From the NCBI GenBank assembly GCA_963675135.1, contig OY776129.1, positions 11,542,201 through 11,606,200 of the forward strand: DNA of 64,000 bases, in the 5' to 3' direction. The first letter of the stretch is position 1; every line of letters begins with the position of its first letter. A model generated the notes under the pieces. That model was not told the origin of the DNA. It was given only the letters and a program-made list of their open reading frames with translations, and did no database searches. Shown one piece after another: positions 33,619 to 44,400 of the stretch. Made by a program: the position numbers and the translations under genes. This DNA is from Galeopsis tetrahit. Its lineage: Eukaryota; Streptophyta; Magnoliopsida; Lamiales; Lamiaceae.

Positions 33619-34203
33619 TCAAAATTAATTCTTGAGACTTTTCGAATTCCACAGATAGATGCAAATAAGAATTCAAACAGTGTGAGTCAAAAAAAATGAT
33701 GTGACATAGGAACTAGATATACTCGAGTGCTACAAATACAATTAAGATCAGTAATTACCAGGCTTAAAAGAGTTAACAAAGCTTTTCAAGTATTTTCCAA
33801 CACTGTAATGAAGACTCATTTTATATTGGGAATTGAGAGGAAGGAGTTACACGATTTTTGGAGAGTAGGGGAAGTGAAGTAGTGGAAGTAACTTCTCCAC
33901 TAATGATCGTGGTTAACAGGGAGAATAAGAATTTTGAAAAACAAACATTAAGAAAAAGCGGGATATAATAACTGAAATAATAAAACAAATTAAGACCAAG
34001 TCAAATTAAATATTTCAGAGAATAATATTTAATAATTATAAAAAATAACTAATTCCATGAAAATTGGGCTAAGAATCTGAATTAACGAGTGTTTTGACTA
34101 TTGATGGCATTCTATACACCTCAACACAGTTTTTTCATGATTTTACATCATATGTGTTGCTCTAATATTTTTATCTTTTTATCACACTTCACATTGATCT
34201 ATC

Positions 34204-34345
34204 TTTTGAAAAGAGTGCATCGTAGCAGCGAACTCCGTGCCCCATAGTTACTCAATGGATTTGTGAATATATTGATGCAATTTATATCACCTTTTGAAAA
34301 TAGATCATCGTAGTAGCGAGCTCCGTGTCCCATAGTTACTCAGTG
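34204..34345. repeat. Pair of direct repeats between pol and the env-like ORF
   Basis: 34204-34255 and 34291-34343 share cttttgaaaa, atcgtag(c/t)agcga, ctccgtg(c/t)cccatagt and tactca. They sit in the about 880 bp non-coding stretch 33619-34500. Repeated so well in a region without a frame, they may be a cis element of the retrotransposon. Confidence 0.7.
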
Positions 34346-34565
34346 ATTTATAAAGCATCTAATACGTGATTTTTCTTTTGTAGCATTTGAGAGGTGTATA
34401 GGCTCTTTAGTATTTTTCACAAGTCATTCAGAATTCAGATATCAATCACAAGGAATTTTATTAATTCAATAATTACGAAAATTAAAGCAAGGAAACACAT
34501 AAGTGACTTATCTTAGTGTTGTCTCAAATGCTGTCGCATTTGATACAACACCCTTGATTATATTT

Positions 34566-36435
34566 TCAGATATTGCATAAGCCAAGAGATTTTCGTAGAG
34601 AAGAAAACCTCTTATCATCAAGAGCTTTAGTGAATATATCAGCCAATTGTTTTTCAGTAGATATGTACTCCAACTTAACAACTTCATTTTCAACAAGATC
34701 TCTTATAAAGTGATTTCTAATACTTATATGCTTTGTTAGTGAGTGTTGCACTAGATTTTTTTAGATATTTATAGCACTAGTATTATCATAGTACACAGTC
34801 AAAACATCACTAGGTAAGCCATAATCATGAAACATTTTTTGCAACCAAAGTAATTGAGTACAACAACTCCCTGCTGCAATGTATTCTGATTCAGTTGTTG
34901 ATTGAGACACACAGTTCTGCTTTCTGCTGTGCCAAGAGATTAAGTTGTTTCCCATATAGAAGCAGCTACCACTAGTGCTTTTCCTATCATCACTGTCTCC
35001 TGCCCAATCTGCATCACTGTAACCTATTAAGGTGCAGTTTGTGTCTTTGCTGTACCAAATACCTAAATCACATGTACTTGCAACATACTTAATGATTCTT
35101 TTAACAGCATTCATATGTGATTCTTTGGGGTTAGCTTGGTATCTAGCACATAAACAGACACTAAACATAATATCAGGTCTGCTGTAACTTAAATATAACA
35201 GACTGCCAATCATAGACCTGTACAGTGTTGAGTCAACATTCTGGCCAACATTGTCTTTACTCAGTTTCTGAGTTGATCCCATAGGTGTTTTCATGTGTTT
35301 AGCATTCTCTAATCCAAACCTTTTTACAAGACTTTTAGCATACTTACTTTGTGAAATAAAAATCCCATCTTTTTGCTGTTTGATTTGCAGTCCTAGAAAG
35401 TAATTTAAATCACCAACCATGGACATTTCAAAGGTAGATGTCATCTCATTCACAAAGTGTTTAAGCATATTGTCACAAGTAGAACCAAATACTATATCAT
35501 CAACATAGATTTGAGCAATCATAATAGCATTTTTATCATGTTTGATGAACAGTGTTCTATCAGCTTCTCCTCTTACAAAACCAAACTCAATCAAGAAATC
35601 TGTCAACCTTTCATACCATGCTCTAGGTGCTTGTTTCAAGCCATATAGAGCCCTTTTCAATTTATAGACATGATCAGGAAAATCAGGGTTTTCAAAGCCT
35701 TTAGGTTGTTCAACATAAGCTTCTTCATTTAGAATACCATTTAGAAAGGCAGCTTTAACATCCATTTGGTGCAGTTTTATATCAATATAGCATGCAATGG
35801 CAAGTAAGAGCCTAATGGATTCAATTCTAGCAACAGGAGCAAATGTTTCATCAACGTCTACACCCTCTACCTGTGTATACCCTTGAGCAACCAACCTAGC
35901 TTTGTTTCTAATAATATTTCCCATTTCATCAGTCTTGTTTTTGAAAATCCATTTAGTCCCTATAACATTAATATTGTCTGGTCTAGGAACTAATGTCCAC
36001 ACATCATTCCTAACAAATTGATTAAGTTCTTCATGCATAGCTTCTATCCAATTCTCATCATCTAATGCTTCTTTAACAGATTCAGGTTCAATCTCAGAGT
36101 GATAGCATTCATGATTTACCTTACTACACATGCATAACATACATATAGATCTTACCACATCCTTTGAGTTCATGCCAATTCTTCTTCTGGTTTGAACACA
36201 TGTAGACTGTTCACCAATGATTTGGTCTTGTGGATGATATTTCTGAATACTTATGGAAGGAGTTTTCTGGAGATTATACATATGTCTTCTCAGGTGTGTC
36301 ATCATTCTTCTCAACATTCTGAACCTGTTCAACATTTTCAGTATTGATTGGTACATCAATCAAGTCTGAAATGTCTTCATCTTCAATGCTTTTACCTGTA
36401 ATGCTTGTATCATCATCAAAAACAACATTTACAGA
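34566..36435 (-). pseudogene. Reverse transcriptase and RNase H of the Sirevirus-like element
   Basis: Continuation of pol. RT blocks: KWIFKNKTDEMG, KARLVAQGYTQVEG, ETFAPVARIESIRLLLA, MDVKAAFLNGIL, LKQAPRAWYERL, catalytic YVDDIVFG. RNase H: SDADWAGDSDDRKSTSGS, STTESEYIAAGSC. Lesions: a stop at 36437 right after the integrase part, a frame change between there and 36250, and a stop at about 34759 in RNase H before its last 60 codons (34751-34566). All catalytic motifs are intact despite these. Confidence 0.9.
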
Positions 36436-36438
36436 TTC

Positions 36439-39400
36439 TTATACAGTATCAGTCCTAAAGTTATAAATTCTATAGGCTTTGCTGTTTCTTGAGTAACCAA
36501 GAAAGAAGCCTTTATCACTCTTTGAGTCAAACTTATGTAACTGATCCCTGTCATTCAAGATATAACATACACAGCCAAAAACATAGAAATATTTCAGGTT
36601 AGGCTTTCTATTGTTCAAAATTTCATATGGAGTTCTAGTAGAATCTGTTCTAATATAAACTCTATTAGCAATATGACAAGCAGTATTAAGAGCTTCTGCC
36701 CAAAATCTTTTAGATAAGTTCTTAGAAAATAACATGACTCTAGCCATTTCTTGAAGTGTTCTATTCTTTCTTTCTGCAATGCCATTTTGTTGAGGAGTTT
36801 TAGGAGAAGAAAACTCTTGGATTATACCTTTTGATTCACAAAAATCAGTAAAGGAACTGTTTTCAAATTCTCTTCCATGATCTGACCTGATTCTACATAC
36901 TTTAGAATTGAAAACATTCTTGAATCTTTTATACAGAATTTTAAAAATGGAAAAAGTTTCAGATTTGTCTTTTAAGAATTCAATCCATGTGAATCTAGAG
37001 TAATCATCAACCACAACTAAAGAATACCTTTTACCTCCAATACTTTCTGTTTCCATAGGACTCATAAGATCCATGTGCAGTAATTCGAAGCAATGTTTGG
37101 TTGAGCAATGTCCCAACATTTTGTGAGACACTTTAATCTGTTTGCCTTTTTGACAAGGTCCACATACCTTGTTATCTGAGAATTTCAGATCTGGTAAACC
37201 TGTAACAGCTTTCAATCTAACAAGTTTATCAAGCTGTCTATAGTTAGCATGTCCAAGTTTATGATGCCACAGAATACTATCATCAACTTTAGCCTTATTG
37301 CAGATAAGTTCAGATTCAATGAGATAACAATTATCAGCAGATCTGTTTCCCATCATGATACATTTAGAGTTTTTGTCTAGCACATAACATGAGTTCTTAT
37401 CAAACTTAACATGCAAATCATCATCACATAATTGACTAATACTTATAAGATTGGCCAGTAATCCATCAACATGCAAAACATTGGATAATTTAGGAAAACC
37501 AGGAACATTCAATGTCCCTTTACCAATGATTTTTCCTTTTGATCCACCACCATAAGTGACATTACCACCATTATGAACAATATAATCAGTGAGATAATCA
37601 ATTTGACCTGTCATGTGTTTAGAACAGCCACTATCAAAGTACCATAATCCAGGTATACATGCTTTTAGAGACATATGAACAGCATTACAAGATGTATTTT
37701 CTTTTGGAATCCATGCAGAATTACTATGTGATCTTGAATGTTGAGTCATTCCAGGCAATACAGACTTTTTCAGATCATTTTTCTTCTTCAAACATTGAGG
37801 ACTTTTATGACCCTTTTTGAAACAGTAATGGCATATAACATCTTTTGCATTAATCTGAGTCTTAGCAGAAACACTAGGATTGTAATTCACTTCAGCTTTT
37901 ACAAAAACAGTAGGTTTCTTAGGTTCAGACTTCTTTGAATTTTTACCTTGATAGCCAATACCTGTTTTTCTTGAGTTGTTGGTCATAAGAGAGTCTTCCA
38001 GTTTGTTCTTCCCTTCAGAAAATCTTTTAAAGTTCAGTGAGGCTTCCTTCAACCTTTCTTCAAGTCTAGATATCTCAATATCTTTTCTTGTTAGAATACC
38101 TTCAAGCTTAGTAATAGATTCTCTTAAATCAGAATTTTCAAAGTTCAGAGACTTAATGATGTGATTAAGTTTCTCAGTTTCAGAAAATATTTTGCAAACT
38201 TTTTCATTTGTTAAAGGTTTTTCATAAGAATATTTCTTAAAATCAAGAACAGACACATCAAGTCTTTCTTTGAGTTTAGAAATTTCCTTATCCTTCTTTG
38301 TTAAAAGACTTTCCAGTTTAAAAACAGTATTAGACAAGTCTTGAATGTCAGCATCTCTTCTGGATAAACCTGCTTTACTTGATGTACCTGTCTCATTAAC
38401 AGAACTTGTGAAACAGTTAAATTCTGGTATATTATTATTCAGTGATTTCTCAAATGATGGCTCATTTGTCCTCACATCATAATAATCGTCCAGATCATCA
38501 TCAAAAGTATCATCATACAAAATTCTAGCAGAGAAAGCTTTTTCAATATCTTTTTCAGGATCATGATCAACATCAGACTCATCACTTAAAGTAGCACTGA
38601 AATTAAGTTTCTTTTTGAGAATGGTGTTAGCACATTCATTAGCATAATGACCATATCCAGAACATGCATCACATTTAACATTCTTCCTATAATCTTGGTC
38701 AGATCTAAACCTGTTTCCTCTTTCTAATTGTCTAGAAGGATTAAAATTGTTCTTCCTAATAGGCAATTGTTGAGTATTATTAATCTGAACCTTAGGTTGA
38801 ATGTTATCCTTAAACATATTATTCTTGTTCTTCATGAATGTCTTAAACTGTTTAGTAATGAAAGCCATATAATCAGGATTGTTAAGGTATTCCTCAATAT
38901 CATCTTCATCAGAATCAATTTCAGTAACATAGGGAGACTTTCCAGAACCTGATGATACAGATGATGAGGCATCACCTTTGAAAACAAGCACTTTCTTTTC
39001 ATTATCAGTCTTTTCAGAAATGTTTATCTCATAAGTTTTCAAAATACCAATCAATTCATTTTGACTTAACACATCAGTATCCTTAGCTTCTTCTATAGCA
39101 CATATCTTAGGTTCAAAACGTTTAGGAACAGATCTAAGAATTTTATGTACTAACCTTTGATTTGATATTGGATCTCCAAGAGAATGAGCTTCATTTGAAA
39201 TCTCAGTCAGCTTTTCGTTGTAAGATGAAATGGTTTCATCTTCTTTCATCCTCAGATTCTCGAACTTGGTTCCAAGCATACGTAGTCTAGTCCTTCGTAC
39301 ACTGTCCGATCCTTCACAATGTTCTTGCAGTCGATCCCATGCGTCCTTCGATGAAATGCAGTTTGATATGATTTTGAACATTGAGGCATCAGTTGAGGTG

Positions 39401-39654
39401 AAAATTGCATTCAATGCCTTTGAATTGTAACTTGCGGTTGTGATTTCTTCAGCCGTCCAGTCGAGCTCTCTCTTGATCCGAGCTTCATTGTCTTCATCCG
39501 CAGCAGTTCTTGGTTGAGTCCAACCAGCAAGAACACTCCTCCAGGCTCGTTCATCAATGGATTTGATGTACATCCTCATCTTTGGTTTCCAGAAGGCATA
39601 ATTCGTGCCATCTAGAATCGGAGGCTTTAGTGCGGGTGAAAGTGGATACTCCAT
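36439..39654 (-). CDS. Gag, protease and integrase part of the Sirevirus-like polyprotein
   Basis: 1071 codons from ATG 39654, about 65 bp inside the primer-binding site. Order: gag (1-330; WKPKMRMYIKS, KDAWDRLQEHCEG); a CCHC knuckle CDACSGYGHYANEC; a long Sirevirus-type gag extension with two coiled-coil blocks beginning LESLLTKKDKEISKLKERL and LEGILTRKDIEISRLEERL, apparently an internal duplication; a second CCHC CHYCFKKGHKSPQC; protease WYFDSGCSKHM; pre-integrase LWHHKLGHANYRQL; integrase DLMSPMETESIGG, DDYSRFTWIEFL, RSDHGREF, TPQQNGIAERKN. The open frame ends at a TAA that separates it from RT, so the full polyprotein is not made. Confidence 0.92.
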   Translation of the reverse strand: MEYPLSPALKPPILDGTNYAFWKPKMRMYIKSIDERAWRSVLAGWTQPRTAADEDNEARIKRELDWTAEEITTASYNSKALNAIFTSTDASMFKIISNCISSKDAWDRLQEHCEGSDSVRRTRLRMLGTKFENLRMKEDETISSYNEKLTEISNEAHSLGDPISNQRLVHKILRSVPKRFEPKICAIEEAKDTDVLSQNELIGILKTYEINISEKTDNEKKVLVFKGDASSSVSSGSGKSPYVTEIDSDEDDIEEYLNNPDYMAFITKQFKTFMKNKNNMFKDNIQPKVQINNTQQLPIRKNNFNPSRQLERGNRFRSDQDYRKNVKCDACSGYGHYANECANTILKKKLNFSATLSDESDVDHDPEKDIEKAFSARILYDDTFDDDLDDYYDVRTNEPSFEKSLNNNIPEFNCFTSSVNETGTSSKAGLSRRDADIQDLSNTVFKLESLLTKKDKEISKLKERLDVSVLDFKKYSYEKPLTNEKVCKIFSETEKLNHIIKSLNFENSDLRESITKLEGILTRKDIEISRLEERLKEASLNFKRFSEGKNKLEDSLMTNNSRKTGIGYQGKNSKKSEPKKPTVFVKAEVNYNPSVSAKTQINAKDVICHYCFKKGHKSPQCLKKKNDLKKSVLPGMTQHSRSHSNSAWIPKENTSCNAVHMSLKACIPGLWYFDSGCSKHMTGQIDYLTDYIVHNGGNVTYGGGSKGKIIGKGTLNVPGFPKLSNVLHVDGLLANLISISQLCDDDLHVKFDKNSCYVLDKNSKCIMMGNRSADNCYLIESELICNKAKVDDSILWHHKLGHANYRQLDKLVRLKAVTGLPDLKFSDNKVCGPCQKGKQIKVSHKMLGHCSTKHCFELLHMDLMSPMETESIGGKRYSLVVVDDYSRFTWIEFLKDKSETFSIFKILYKRFKNVFNSKVCRIRSDHGREFENSSFTDFCESKGIIQEFSSPKTPQQNGIAERKNRTLQEMARVMLFSKNLSKRFWAEALNTACHIANRVYIRTDSTRTPYEILNNRKPNLKYFYVFGCVCYILNDRDQLHKFDSKSDKGFFLGYSRNSKAYRIYNFRTDTV

Positions 39655-39706
39655 TTCAGATTTTACACACTCTAAGCAGAATCTCTACTTAGTGTATCAA
39701 GTAGTT

Positions 39707-39721
39707 GGCTCTGATACCAAT
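39707..39721 (-). other. Primer-binding site, initiator Met-tRNA
   Basis: The minus strand reads TGGTATCAGAGCC two bases inside the 5' LTR edge (39722), complementary to the 3' end of plant initiator methionine tRNA, the usual Copia primer. Confidence 0.9.
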
Positions 39722-40176
39722 TGAAAGTGTGTGTGCGTGCGAAATCAGAGATGTTGTCAGTTGTGTTGGCACAATCTAGACAACACTATGCAGCGGAAAT
39801 TAAATTGCACGTAGTGAAAATGGAAGTATTCAAAATAATCTACGTTGTTCACTATATAAAAATATGTGAAACGAGTACAACCTCTTTGAGGTGTATAATT
39901 ACACTACGAAAGTGTATAATGATTTACTAAGTTCTATGAAACTATCTCCCGCATAGATCTATGCACATAACCTAGTAAATAAGACTATGTTCTAACACAC
40001 TATTATTCGGGTTTACAATAATGTGAAGAACTACAAGAAGAAACAAAGATTTTCCTAACTAGAAGCGTATATAGCGTTCAATAGAGTAGTAGTCGATTTA
40101 AGTTTTTCTTCTTGTGTATCTTGTGTTGAGGGCAGCTTCTGTATTTATAGGCTTCATCCACGAACTGCCATCAACT
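39722..40176 (-). repeat. 5' LTR of the Sirevirus-like element, first piece
   Basis: Matches 30326-30798 apart from the 18 bp indel. Cut at catcaact by the nested Copia; resumes at 46949 and again at 48720. Confidence 0.92.
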
Positions 40177-41418
40177 TGCTGGAACACGCCGGCGAAGGCG
40201 GTCCGTCACCAGGATCGTTGTCGGATGCCAAACGTATAAATAAATAAATAAAACCTAAACATGCTTCTAAAACATAGTTTAGATCCGTTACCCTTGAAGA
40301 TCTAGGCGTTGATTCCAATCTACAGATCTTCTAGTCTGTCTCCCAACTTCGCTCGAACACCGGGTGGACGGCGTGCTATCAAACGTGGAGAAGGTGCCTC
40401 AATTTCGTCTCCTTGAAACCCTAGCCGTTTTTCTCTATTTCGTGTGTGCTAGGGTTTCAAAACTGAATTAGGGCTCCTATTTATAATTTTCATAAGTTTC
40501 ATGGGCCAGACTAGGGATCCATTAGAAGGTATAGGGCTTGGGCTTCTTACAGGCCCAAATACTCTTATGTTCAGCCCAGAACATATAATTTGGCCCGAGA
40601 ACATTTATTCATTCCACTAGAGAATTAATGTTGCACTCCCGTCCTATCCCGAACCGAATCAGGGCTTCTATTAGACTTTATAATTCCCCGTGTTTAAGAT
40701 ATCGCACGTCCATTAATTATTAAAGCTCCCGACTTCTTTAAATAATTAATTACTATAATTCCTTGAGTAGTACCACTCAACCTTGTTGTCGTACGGATTA
40801 AATCCACCTGCAGGGTTTAATACGACAATCCTTTATGAGTTTCCTCAAGGGGACATCATCAGCCTGGATGTACAGGACACGGTGCCCTAATGCCAATAAG
40901 TAGACATCATGCGAGCGATGCCACTACCCAAAATACAGAGCGTGAAGAATCTATCAAGATTCTCACCTATGGTACATCAAAGTAGTGAACAAGCACCCCA
41001 CACATCTAAATATCACACTTAGGGTTAAGAATCATAAAAGTCACCAAGACTTCTAGTTCTTCATAACAGTCAGAACAGAAGAACATGTCTTATCTGTGAT
41101 CCATTCAATACGCCACAGCGCACTAGTATAAACTAATGGCCAAGACAAACCACTAACAAGTTTATACTACAACTTAAACCAATAGTTTTGTCCATAACTA
41201 TCTCAGTTGTGAATACTGTTTATATCTTACAAGGAACTGACAATGTGATCTTCTGTGTGACTACAAACCCACCACATCGTCTACAATGCAAGATAAGCAG
41301 ACATACAAGTAATCACAAAGAATGCAATAATGTGAAAAACCATTTATTTCAGATAAAAGGAAATCGAATATACGTCACAAAAGCCCACTAAAAGTTTGCT
41401 TCACAGTATACACCAACA
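40177..41418 (-). repeat. 3' LTR of the nested Copia
   Basis: On the minus strand it runs TGTTGGTGTATACTG to CGTGTTCCAGCA, ending beside atctcccacttatac, the complement of a GTGGGAGAT polypurine tract. 1242 bp. Confidence 0.85.
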
Positions 41419-41495
41419 ATCTCCCACTTATACTAAAGCTTAACTTTTAGTATACACATAAAGACATCAACATTTCTCCCACTTATACTCAAAGT

Positions 41496-44400
41496 CTAGC
41501 TTGTAATACATCGTAAACCAAGGCCCTCTACATGTTTCTCAAAGACTTTTATTGCCAGCGTCTTTGTGAAAGGATCAGCCAAGTTATCCAACGATGCAAT
41601 CTTAGCTACAGCCACGTCTCCTCGATTTACGATATCTCGTATAATGTGGTACTTTCGCTCTATGTGTTTACTTGCTCTGTGGGCTCTAGGTTCTTTCGAG
41701 TTTGCCACTGCACCCGCGTTATCACAATAAACAGTGATACACATCGGCATACTCTGAGATACCCCTAATTCCAGAAAGAAATTACGCAGCCAGACAGCCT
41801 CCTTTGCGGCCTCTGAGGCAGCTACGTACTCGGCTTCCATAGTGGAGTCTGCGATGCATTTCTGCTTCACACTTCTCCAAGATATGGATGCGCCTCCCAG
41901 CATAAACACATAACCCGAGGTTGACTTCCGTTCATCTCGATCAGCTTGGAAATCTGAATCGGTATAACCCAAAGGAATTAAACTATTTGACTGGTATACT
42001 AGCATATAATCTCGAGTCTTTTTCAAGTACTTGAGAATATGCTTAACAGCAGTCCAGTGTCCTTGACCAGGGTTAGACTGATATCTTGCTACCATGCCGA
42101 CTGCATAGCAAATATCAGGCCTCGTACACAACATCGCATACATAAGGCTTCCTACAGCCGAAGCATAAGGAACCTTAGCCATCTCCTCTATCTCCTTCTG
42201 TGTCTTAGGACACATATCTTTAGATAGAGGGACTCCATGTCTGAAAGGTAGTACACCCTTCTTGGAATTCTGCATGCCAAAACGAGCAATCACAGTATCA
42301 ATGTAAGACGCTTGAGATAAACACAACATTCTCTTTTTTCGATCACGAGTGACCTTAATACCAAGAATGTACGATGCTTCTCCCATATCCTTCATTTGAA
42401 ACTGTTCTGAAAGCCACACCTTTACGTCTGATAATACTTTCACATTGTTGCCAATAAGAAGAATATCATCTACGTATAATACTAAGAATACCACTACGTC
42501 TCTGTCACTCTTCTTGTACACACAACTTTCATTTTGACATTGTTCAAATCCAAAAGATTTGATCACCTCGTCAAAACGAATGTTCCAAGACCTGGAAGCT
42601 TGTTTTAGCCCATAAAGAGACTTTTTCAGCTTCCAGACTAGATGCTCTTGGCCTTTCTTCACATAACCCTCGGGTTGCTGCATATAGATGTCCTTATCCA
42701 AATTTCCATTAAGGAAAGCTGTCTTGACATCCATTTGCCAAATCTCATAGTTCATGTGATTAGCCATGGATAAGAGAATCCGGATCGATTTTAGCATGGC
42801 TACTGGTGAGAAGGTCTCGTCATAGTCGATTCCTTCTTTCTGGGTAAAACCCTTTGCCACCAACCGTGCCTTAAAAGCAGTAATCTGCCCATCAGACCCT
42901 CTCTTACGTCTATAGACCCACTTACACCCAACAACTTTCTTGTCGTGGGGAAGTTCACTTAGGTCATACACTTCCATACCATCCATAGATTCAATTTCTG
43001 AATCCATGGACTTGTGCCAAGACTCTGCATCTTTGTCTTTGATTGCCTCCTTGTATGTCCAGGGGTCGTTATCATCATGTTCATCGCTTGGAATCAAGTC
43101 AATAGACTCTCCCACAAACATGAAACGATCAGGTTGGCGAACAACCCTCCCACTACGACGAGGCAATGTATACAAAGGTTCATCAGAGTCGCCACGTTGT
43201 GCAGTCTCTTGTGGTATTTCCTCTTGCACACTCGATGTGCCATTGTCTCCTCTCAACTCATTTAGAATGATCTCAGTATTGGACTTATGCTCATTCATAT
43301 AGTCTTCTTCTAAAAATCGGGCATTGGTACTCACCACCACCCTCTGATCATTAGGACTATAAAAATAACCACCTCTCGTTCCCTTAGGGTATCCTACAAA
43401 CAACCGTACTTCAGTTCTAGGTGCCAACTTATCAGCTTCCTTGTTCAGCACATGTGCTGGACAACCCCAAATCCGAATGTGGTTTAGACTGGGCTTTCGC
43501 CCAGACCACAATTCAATCGGGGTTTTTGGAACCACTTTAGAAGGTACATAATTTAGAAGGTACGCTGCTGTTTCCAAGGCATAACCCCAAAAAGAGGTAG
43601 GTAATGAAGCATAACTCATCATCGATCTCACCATATCTAATAGAGTCATATTCCTTCTCTCAGCCACGCCATTTTGTTGCGGAGTACCAGGCGCGGAGAG
43701 TTGGGATCTAATCCCGTTCTCTAATAAGTATTGCCTAAATTCGTTGCTAAGGTACTCGCCACCACGATCAGAACGCAGTGACTTGATACTCTTACCATGA
43801 CGGTTCTCCACTTCTGCCTTAAATTCTTTGAACTTGCCAAAGCATTCAGACTTGTGGCGCATCAGGTAGATGTATCCATATCTTGAGTAATCGTCAATGA
43901 AAGTGACGAAGTACTCAAAACCTCCTCTAGCTTGAACAGTCATAGGCCCACACAAATCAGAGTGAATCAATTCCAACACATCATTAGCCCTATTACCCTT
44001 GGCCTTAAAAGGCCTCGAGGTCATCTTGCCTTCCAAACAGGATTCGCAGACTGAGAATGGTTCCACTTGGAGAGACTCCAAAAACCCACTACTTACTAGT
44101 CTTTGAATCCTTCTTAGGTTGACATGACCCAATCTTAGATGCCAAAGGTATGTTTGATTCAACTTAGAAGGTTCCTTTCTCTTATTTAATGATGATGATG
44201 AATGAGCTTCAGTCACAGTATGATATGCACACGTAATAGTATAAAGATTGTTTTCTAACGTGCCAGAACAGATTAAAGAGTCATTTCTCATAATAACAAC
44301 ATTGTCATTAAAAACAACCGAGCATCCATCCAAAAATAACTTCGAAACAGAAATTAAATTTCTCCGAAAATTCGGCACGTATAAAACGTTCTTTAATACT

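Noticed and set aside
39707..39721. ggctctgatacca as part of a tRNA gene (also at 46704)
   Set aside because: It is the complement of a tRNA 3' end next to an LTR, a primer-binding site; no cloverleaf nearby.
42940..43302. Plus-strand frames opposite the intact Copia polyprotein
   Set aside because: Antisense shadows of a strongly coding minus-strand ORF; the same applies to short plus frames at 37738-39430 and 44248-45180.
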